From positions 12,779-34,639 of the forward strand of contig WELB01000150.1 of the NCBI GenBank assembly GCA_009602725.1: a stretch of 21,861 nucleotides of DNA. Reading direction: 5' to 3'. Within the stretch, counting starts at the first letter, position 1, and each line of letters opens with the position of its first letter. This stretch comes from Spirogloea muscicola. Lineage: Eukaryota > Streptophyta > Zygnematophyceae > Spirogloeales > Spirogloeaceae. The notes under the pieces are model-generated. The model was given only the letters and a program-made list of their open reading frames with translations. It was not told the DNA's origin and did no database searches. Positions 9,797 to 21,861 of this stretch are shown in pieces. The translations under genes and the position numbers were made by a program.

Positions 9797-10260
9797 AAAG
9801 AGGCACTCCGCCGAGACCCAGAGGCAGCAGCCATGGCACGGCCTGCTCGCGTGTGGACGGCGTGCCAGGGGCAACGCTCCTGGCAGACCCTGGCTGTGCG
9901 GGACACAGCGCGGCGCGCCGGGTCAACGGGTCCAGCCATTGTCAACGCTCCCTGGCCCACGCCGTCCACACGCGCGCAGGCCGTGCTATGGCCGCCGCCT
10001 CTGGGTCACGGCGGAGTGCCTCTTTCCCGGCAGCGAGCTACTCAGACCTGATGTTGCTCACTCGTGGGTACTGAGCTTTCCTCCACTACAAAACACTGCA
10101 GAACATAGAAACGATGGAGAGGAAAGCTCGTTTCTATGTTCTGCAGTGTTTTGTAGTGTAGTCCTTTCTCCGGCTCCTCTTTCTTTGGCTTTGGACATTG
10201 TCCATACATTTTTGGGCTGGCTTTGCCAGCCCCTCTTCTCTATGGGCGCGCACTTCTTGT
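9797..10260. mobile_element. Two LINE-like ends in head-to-head inverted arrangement
   Basis: 9797-9868 (minus sense) and about 9955-10024 (plus sense) are imperfect inverted copies of one coding segment that contains HTRAGRAMAAASGSRR. The plus-strand copy continues through SYSDLMLLTRGY with a stop TGA at 10072-10074. It then carries the 3' UTR, with a palindromic rearrangement at 10073-10158, and the hairpin, ending near 10260 with CTATGGGCGCGCACTTCTTG. The minus-sense copy is cut off at its 3' side and abuts an unrelated hairpin repeat. Confidence 0.65.
10073..10158. repeat. Perfect 31-bp inverted repeat with nested 11-bp arms
   Basis: 10084-10114 is the exact reverse complement of 10128-10158. 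The outer 10073-10083 (GAGCTTTCCTC) is the exact complement of 10119-10129. The middle segment can therefore pair with either flank. It lies in the retrotransposon 3' UTR, where related copies (for example 20571-20610) read straight through without the inverted middle part. Confidence 0.85.
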
Positions 10261-10322
10261 GACCCGTCCCTTGTCCCTGTGGACCTTGTCGTTGTCTTCT
10301 GGGCTCGGCTTTCCACAGCTTG

Positions 10323-10408
10323 TTTGGCCCCTTCGAACCTTGTCAATTCTTTTCGGGCTGGCTTCTCACAGCCCTTGCCCCCATTGGGAGAGCCACTTCT
10401 TCTTTCCA
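10323..10408 (+). repeat. Hairpin repeat, CCCCCATTGGGAGAGCCACTT sub-type
   Basis: This is a well-preserved plus-strand copy: GGCCCCTTCGAACCTTGTC, AATTCTTTTCGGGCTGGC, TTCTCACAGCCCTTGCCCCC and GGGAGAGCCACTTCTTC. It is nearly identical to 21163-21245 and to the reverse complement of 9681-9760. Confidence 0.8.
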
Positions 10409-10413
10409 CAGAG

Positions 10414-10500
10414 CAAGCGCGGCCAGATTAACTGGTGGCTGGGAGAGGCCAGCCCAAAAGAATGGACAAGGTCTGAAGGAGTCGGGAGTGCTAAGGACTG
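10414..10500. repeat. Hairpin repeat, TTAACTGGTGGCTGGGAG sub-type
   Basis: This is a near-identical copy of 20425-20511, nearly 10 kb downstream, and a closer relative of that copy than of 9368-9445. It directly follows the repeat at 10323-10408, in the opposite reading sense with respect to the GGGCTGGC core. Confidence 0.8.
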
Positions 10501-10529
10501 AGACAGCAGTAAGCGAACTCTCAGTAACC

Positions 10530-10715
10530 TCACGTCAGTAGATGCAAATCTGAGTAGCTAGCAGGCGGAAAGACGTCGCCCTGACGGAAGCCGGAGGCCG
10601 CCGCCAGAGCGCGGCCTGCGCGCAAGTGGACCGCGAAGGCTAGGGACCGCTGCAAAGAGACGGCCAGGCGCATCCGGTAAACTTGGGCGAGGGACCCGGC
10701 GACATGGAAGCCAGG
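10530..10715 (-). mobile_element. LINE-like C-terminal coding remnant
   Basis: The minus-strand frame reads AGSLAQVYRMRLAVSLQRS, then AVHLRAGRALAAASG, then ASYSDLHLLT. It corresponds to the last 65 or so residues of the copy at 21449-21861. The open frame is preserved but lacks everything upstream, including the reverse-transcriptase core. No hairpin 3' UTR is joined to it in the expected position. Confidence 0.7.
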
Positions 10716-10737
10716 CTGCTCGCCTTTCCACAGCATT

Positions 10738-10815
10738 CGCCCCCTTTTGTCAATTCTTTTCGGGCTGGCTTCTCACAGCCCTTGCCCCCATTGGGAGAGG
10801 CACTTCTCCTTTTGA
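10738..10815 (+). repeat. Hairpin repeat, CCCCCATTGGGAGAGGCACTT sub-type
   Basis: This is a plus-strand copy beginning at TTTTGTCAATTCTTTTCGGG and ending near GGCACTTCTCCTTTTGAC. It is the last repeat copy before the LRR-RLK leader and lacks the GGCCCCTTCGAACC start of the fuller copies. Confidence 0.75.
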
Positions 10816-10858
10816 CAAGTCAGTTTCTCGGGAAGTGGTTTCCGGCAGTTTTGAATGC

Positions 10859-10947
10859 CGTCCCTCCCTCCCTCCTTCCCTCCCTCCCTCTCTCTTCCCC
10901 CCTCCCCCTCCCTCCCTCCCTCCCTCCCTCCATCCCTCCCTCCTCGT
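10859..10947 (+). repeat. (TCCC)n polypyrimidine tract upstream of the LRR-RLK
   Basis: About 90 bp of almost pure C/T with repeated CCCT units lies roughly 400 bp before the receptor start codon. The minus strand is almost pure G/A with many GGG runs. It may be leader or promoter sequence; the transcription start is not visible. Confidence 0.85.
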
Positions 10948-11217
10948 GTTGTACTTGGCCGCTTTGGCCTTCCGGTCCCCCAACACACGCAAAACCTCCT
11001 GGTCGCCGCACGCGCGGCTCGTGGGCTCCCCCCCTCTCTCACCCTCTCGCTCTCCACCCGGGAAGCTGCTGCCAGGCAACCTGCGCGCCCTACACACGTC
11101 TGGCCCCTCCCTCGCCTGGGCCTCATTCCCCTAGCCCGTCTTCGCCAGCACTGCGGCCTGCCTTGCCGTTCACGTCCATCGCCTCCTCGCCTACCTCCAG
11201 GACCTTCGCCGCAGCGC

Positions 11218-11307
11218 ATGGGCCTCCAGTCTCCGGCCATTGCTGCCGCCGCAGCCGCTGCCGGTGGCGGCGACAGCGACGGCGGCGCCGCTCTCCGCAC
11301 CCAATGA
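11218..11307 (+). other. Possible upstream ORF of the LRR-RLK (29 codons)
   Basis: An ATG at 11218 opens a short Ala/Gly-rich frame closing at TGA 11305-11307, 45 nt before the receptor ATG at 11353. A further ATG at 11304 lies in another frame and stays open past the receptor start. If the transcript begins upstream of 11218, both could lower initiation at the main start. Transcript ends are unknown. Confidence 0.3.
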
Positions 11308-11352
11308 CCGCCCGCGGTGGCATCGTCCAGCGGCCACCGCCCGGCGCCCGGC

Positions 11353-18492
<7,140 letters not shown>

Positions 18493-20093
18493 TGCTGCTT
18501 AGTGCTTGTGGCTATCTGAAAGCTATCTACGTGTTGCAAGAAGTTCCAGCCCTCTCTGAGACAGCCAAACCAAGGCTACCTTGGCTTGTTCCTGCACAAA
18601 GCGCATGGCCACCAATCGCCTAAGACGGGCTGCAAGCTCACCTACTTTGGCTCTGAAACTAGCACGCATGGTCTCAGTTGGATAAGCACATGCAGCCCAT
18701 TACACCACGTACAAATATTTCTCGATCCATCTTCTAGACCATTCTCACTGTACTTGCCATGTCCGTGACTCTGTGTCACCCGTCTACCCTGGATGCCAGT
18801 AACATGATGGTAACCCTTTGTCTTTGGTGGTAATAACGTCCCTGTCTGAATCCATCCATTCACGAGTGTGATATCACTTATTTAAGGCTGCTGTGGGAAG
18901 AGAGCTGCATGATTACCGTGCATGAGTATGTGTGTTGGTGTACATCTTCAATGACTGTATCCTTACATTGCAATGGAACGTAATACTCATACGGGGCTGC
19001 TGTAGGAGGGAGGCTACATGTTGCCCGCATAAGAGCAACTGTCCCGGGCAAGCCTCGAGAGACTGCCAAAGAAATCCCAAGGTTAAGTATCTGTTGTCTG
19101 CCACAAGGCCAGCATTCTAAAGACCAGTCTTCGGCCCACAGCCCTCGCCTGGAGCAGTCAGAGGCCCGCGCCTTGAAGCCTGCAAGAACGACATCCATTC
19201 TGCAATGCGCCGGCATTCGGCTAGATACTTAGATTACAGTAAATTCTCCTGATGTGTGCCTGTTTAGTTTGCACACTCGATAGAACCGACAGTGGATGCT
19301 TACCTTAGATGATAATAGCGCATCGCAAGCATCAGCTTCCAACGGCATGGCACCACTTTGGTGAGTGAGGGCCAGTGTGCTCATTAGGTTGTTCCCCGGA
19401 ATGTGCCTCGGGTATGATTGCGGGAACCCAACAGGTATGGCAATCGCTGTCATCAAGAGCAACTCTTCTAAGCCGCGGTGGTTGTGGACGGCCAGCACGG
19501 CAGTGACTGGCAATGTCTAGGCGAGGAGGCGCCAGCAAGGAGTAATTTGGAGGCTTGTCGAATGAAGCGAGCCCCTGCAATGACGAGCTGAGCCAGGTCT
19601 AAGTCAACTGCCTTGCCACTAAAGAGATTCTTGACATGGAACCATCCTCATGCCGAGCACCCAATGCAGCAGCTACCGGCGCCCTGCTTGATGTTGCAAC
19701 CGTGCAGAATGAAGACCTCCAAGTGTAGTGAAGTGAATGTAGAGCATCTGCCTGTATTTGGCGGCTTGTGAGCGAAAGTGGAAGTTAAGAATTGAAGAAG
19801 ACCCTTGCTGTGCTCAGTCCGTTTGCTGATGCTACAGTTTCCTTTGTCTTTGGGGCTAGCGTCTCTCAGCCAAAATCTTCCTGATATTTATGACACTAGT
19901 ACGGCATCACTGTTTGCACACCACGTGGGGCCAGGAGTCCTTCACCTTTCTCAGGCAAGTCAAGAATAGGAGAGATCATGTACGTACTTCCGTATCCGCT
20001 TCCGATTTGTATCAACTATGTATTGGTCTGATACAAGCTATCCCCTCAGTCGATGGGGAGATTGTTTTGCTCCTGACCCTGTTCATTCCTTTC
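18493..20093. other. LRR-RLK 3' UTR and intergenic DNA without a recognised gene
   Basis: No open frame with a family motif, no tRNA-like T-arm and no copy of the hairpin repeat was seen here. A loose direct repetition of GGCTGCTGT followed by GAGCTGCATG or GAGGCTACATG occurs near 18888 and 18996. The poly(A) site of the receptor gene was not located. Confidence 0.5.
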
Positions 20094-20196
20094 AGGGTGG
20101 CAGGCTCTCTCGCCAAGGTGTACCGCATGCGCCTGTCAGTATCGCTGCAGCGGTCAATGGCGCACGCGTTGCATCTGCATGCTGGTCGCGCTTGGC
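20094..20196 (+). mobile_element. LINE-like C-terminal coding remnant
   Basis: The plus-strand frame reads VAGSLAKVYRMRLSVSLQRS, then AHALHLHAGRAW, matching the copy at 21449-21861 read on the opposite strand. Both ends are truncated. The sequence just upstream (GTTCATTCCTTTCAGGGTGGCAG) resembles the start of a hairpin repeat, suggesting one element inserted into or recombined with another. Confidence 0.7.
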
Positions 20197-20311
20197 TACA
20201 GACAGGGAATCTGATCCTCGGAGAGTAATTTCTCTCACCTGCGGCTGCTCACCAGGATCTAATGAGCACCCAGTGGCCACATGAGTCGCAGAGTGCATTA
20301 GCGCTCATCTG

Positions 20312-20400
20312 TACCCTGTCGAACTTTGTTTATTCATTTCTGAGCTGGCCAATCACTGCCATCGCCCTCTTGGAAAAGTCTTCTTCTACTTGCGCTTACC
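20312..20400 (+). repeat. Diverged hairpin repeat copy
   Basis: ACCCTGTCGAAC, a degraded TTTATTCATTTCTGAGCTGGC and GCCATCGCCCTCTTGGAAAAG line up by eye with the consensus seen at 10323-10408. Divergence is about as strong as in the copy at 7890-7978. Confidence 0.5.
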
Positions 20401-20424
20401 AACTAGAGGTCTCTAAGTAAAGAA

Positions 20425-20511
20425 GCAAGCGCGGTCAGATTAACTGGTGGCTGGGAGAGGCCAGCCCAAAGGAATGGACAAGGTCTGAAGGAGCCAGAGT
20501 GCGAAGGACTG
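20425..20511. repeat. Hairpin repeat, TTAACTGGTGGCTGGGAG sub-type
   Basis: This is a near-identical copy of 10414-10500. It is followed a few bases later by the plus-strand LINE-like end at 20518. The two copies bracket the whole LRR-RLK gene in the same orientation. Confidence 0.8.
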
Positions 20512-20517
20512 TAAGGG

Positions 20518-20700
20518 CGGAGTGCCTCTTTCCCTGCAGCGAGCTACTCAGACTTGATATTGCTTACTCGCGGGTACTTAGCTTCCCTCTGCATCGTCTT
20601 GTGTTTTGTAGTGTAGTCCTTTTCCGGCTCCTCTTTCTTTGGCTTTGGGCATTGTCCATTCTTCTTGGGCTGGCTTTGCCAGCCCCTCTCCTCTCCTCCC
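20518..20700 (+). mobile_element. LINE-like 3' end, truncated, stop codon lost
   Basis: CGGAGTGCCTCTTTCC onward encodes SASFPAASYSDLILLTRGY. The usual terminal TGA is TTA here (20578-20580). The 3' UTR follows: TGTGTTTTGTAGTGTAGTCC, CTTTGGCTTTGGGCATTGTCC, and the hairpin GGGCTGGCTTTGCCAGCCC at about 20668-20686. This is the cleanest uninterrupted view of the element's 3' UTR in the window. Confidence 0.75.
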
Positions 20701-20762
20701 TCGTAGCTTCCGAGTGGTCCATCCTCCACCCGTTCTGCCATAGCGCTTCAGGCCCCTCCGTC

Positions 20763-20955
20763 ATTTGGCCCCTTGGAACCTTTGTCCATTCTTTTTCGGG
20801 CTGGCATTTCACAGCCCCTCTTCTCTACGGGCGCGCACTTCTCTTTTTCACAGCCCTTGCCCCCACTGGGACTGCCACTTTTTCTTCTTTCACAGCCCTT
20901 GCCCCCATTGAGAGAACCACTTCTTCTGTGGGCGAGCACTTTCTTCTTTTTCTTC
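20763..20955 (+). repeat. Hairpin repeat cluster with tandem tail units
   Basis: One core (CCATTCTTTTTCGGGCTGGC) is followed by three successive tail units, each beginning CACAGCCCTTGCCCCC or CACAGCCCCTC and ending in CACTTCTTC-like sequence. The tail module therefore expanded in tandem at this site, unlike the single-unit copies elsewhere. Confidence 0.65.
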
Positions 20956-20985
20956 CATGTGATCAAGCTAATCGGTCCTTGCTAA

Positions 20986-21030
20986 GCAGTGTTCATTCTT
21001 TTCTGGGCTGGCCTCTCCCAGCCCTCCGGC
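20986..21030 (+). repeat. Short hairpin repeat copy
   Basis: GTTCATTCTTTTCTGGGCTG, then GCCTCTCCCAGCCC, gives the family core with a GGGCTGG/CCAGCCC-type stem, followed by CTCCGGCTTTCGTCAGGGGG. The latter also occurs inverted near 10581 in a LINE-like remnant. Confidence 0.6.
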
Positions 21031-21162
21031 TTTCGTCAGGGGGATAGTTTACCGGCAGCTAGTCTGTCGGATGTGAGGCTCCTCACTCGTAACTACTAAG
21101 TGGTCCATCCTCCCCCGTTCTGCCATAGCCTCTCAAGGCCCCGCAGTCGCTGCTTAGCTCGT

Positions 21163-21245
21163 AGTTTGGCCCCTTCGAACCTTGTCAATTCTTTTCGGGC
21201 TGGCTTCTCACAGCCCTTGCCCCCATTGGGAGAGCCACTTCTTCT
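21163..21245 (+). repeat. Hairpin repeat, CCCCCATTGGGAGAGCCACTT sub-type
   Basis: This copy is nearly identical to 10323-10408 and to the complement of 9681-9760, including the flanking CTGCTTAGCTCGTAGTTTGG shared with the latter. Confidence 0.8.
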
Positions 21246-21246
21246 T

Positions 21247-21341
21247 CCTATCCTCAATGGGCGAGCCCTTCTCTCTTGCTAAGCAATCAGCGAAGTGCGC
21301 GCCCATAGAGAAGGAAGAAGGGCTCGCCCATTGAGGATAGG
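21247..21341. repeat. Perfect 26-bp inverted repeat
   Basis: 21247-21272 is the exact reverse complement of 21316-21341, with a 43-nt spacer. The arms contain CAATGGGCGAGCCCTTCT, a tail segment of the hairpin family. Two tail segments thus sit head to head, which suggests a fold-back or a pair of opposed insertions. Confidence 0.85.
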
Positions 21342-21861
21342 GGCTGGAAAAAGCCAGCCCAGAAAAGAATGAACAAAGGACGAGAAGGGGCCAGGGGAAG
21401 TACAAAGAACAACAAGCACAAAAAAGAAACGAAGCAGCTATGAAGCACTCAGTAACCCCTGCTAAGCAGCCTCAGGTCACAGAGACTGGGTTCCTGGAAG
21501 CGGGTCCCCTGGCCAGAGCCAGAGGCAGCAGCGAGGGCTCTGCCTGCACGCAGGTGCAGCGCGCGGGCCATAGACCTCTGCAGCGAGACGGCCAAGCGCA
21601 TGCGGTACACCTGCGCTAGCGACCCTGCTGCATGGGAGTCCACCGGCTCCCCATGGAAGCGGCGGGCAATGGCGTGACGAGAGAGCTGGTTGAGCAGCTC
21701 GAGCCACCGAGCGCCCAGCGTCCCGTGCGTATCGATGGCGAGCGGGAAGAACTCGTCTTCCCGCGGGTGATCTGCGTATTTTAGCTCCTTGACCCGAGCG
21801 GCGCAGGCTACCGCATACCCAGCCTTGGTGGCACACTGGGTTGGATGTGAGCGGTCATAGG
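21342..21861 (-). mobile_element. Non-LTR retrotransposon (LINE-like) C-terminal coding region and 3' UTR, partial
   Basis: From the window end to a TGA at 21449-21451 the minus strand is open for about 136 codons. Features in order: CATKAGYAVACAARVKELKY, then EFFPLAIDTHGTLG, then WLELLNQLSRHAIARR, then AGSLAQVYRMRLAVSLQRSM, HLRAGRALAAASG and DLRLLSRGY. The pattern of an Ala/Lys segment, FxPLAxxxxGxLG and a basic SLQR-type helix at the end is what I know from the region after the reverse-transcriptase domain in LINE-type proteins of algae and fungi. No RT motif lies in the window, so the assignment rests on this tail. About 70 bp of Thr/Lys-poor 3' UTR and a hairpin core (21339-21375) follow. 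Confidence 0.55.

Noticed and set aside
7890-10830. CRISPR-like or satellite array in the repeat cluster
   Set aside because: Units are spaced irregularly, in both orientations, with non-uniform lengths, and some are joined to LINE-like codons.
20499-21047. 182-codon plus-strand frame
   Set aside because: It crosses several hairpin repeat copies in a frame other than that of the LINE-like codons; it is repeat translation.

Overview
This window looks like nuclear DNA of a streptophyte green alga. It carries a many-exon homologue of the plant co-regulator SEUSS and a plant-type leucine-rich-repeat receptor-like kinase (LRR-RLK). Introns are mostly 100-350 bp with GT-AG ends, coding exons are GC-rich, and a short TTTAGGG-like plant telomeric motif is present. 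The lineage (for example Zygnematophyceae or Klebsormidiophyceae) cannot be decided from the sequence. Two single N bases (8337 and 12453) show that this is assembly sequence with unresolved spots.

Layout. (1) 1-5162, + strand: 14 exons of a SEUSS-like LIM-domain-binding (LDB) transcriptional co-regulator. The 5' end lies outside the window; the stop is at 5160-5162. (2) 5163-7628: 3' UTR and intergenic DNA with no recognised gene, although a 327-codon minus-strand open frame without known motifs lies at 6386-7369. (3) 7629-10830: exon-like fragments of unknown origin, then a dense cluster of truncated non-LTR retrotransposon (LINE-like) 3' ends in both orientations. These are mixed with short hairpin repeats built around GGGCTGGC...GCCAGCCC. 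(4) 10840-18492: pyrimidine-rich leader and a 20-exon LRR-RLK gene with signal peptide, about 25 LRRs, transmembrane helix and Ser/Thr kinase. Thirteen successive exons (4-16) encode one LRR each; eleven are exactly 72 nt by my model and all begin in the same phase. Intron 2 holds a pure (CT)254 microsatellite. Exon 16 has one extra base that breaks the frame. (5) 18493-20090: no recognised gene. (6) 20094-21861: a second cluster of the same retrotransposon and hairpin repeats, ending in the best-preserved copy of the element's C-terminal coding region (minus strand, running off the window end).

Function. The SEUSS-like protein would act in the nucleus as a co-repressor adaptor, in plants a partner of LEUNIG-type proteins. 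The LRR-RLK would be a plasma-membrane receptor. Nothing in the sequence links the two beyond adjacency on the same strand. The LRR-RLK is bracketed by two clusters of one repeat family, which could favour rearrangement of the locus. Exon boundaries were set by hand from splice signals, reading-frame phase and recalled family patterns. No alignment or transcript data were available.
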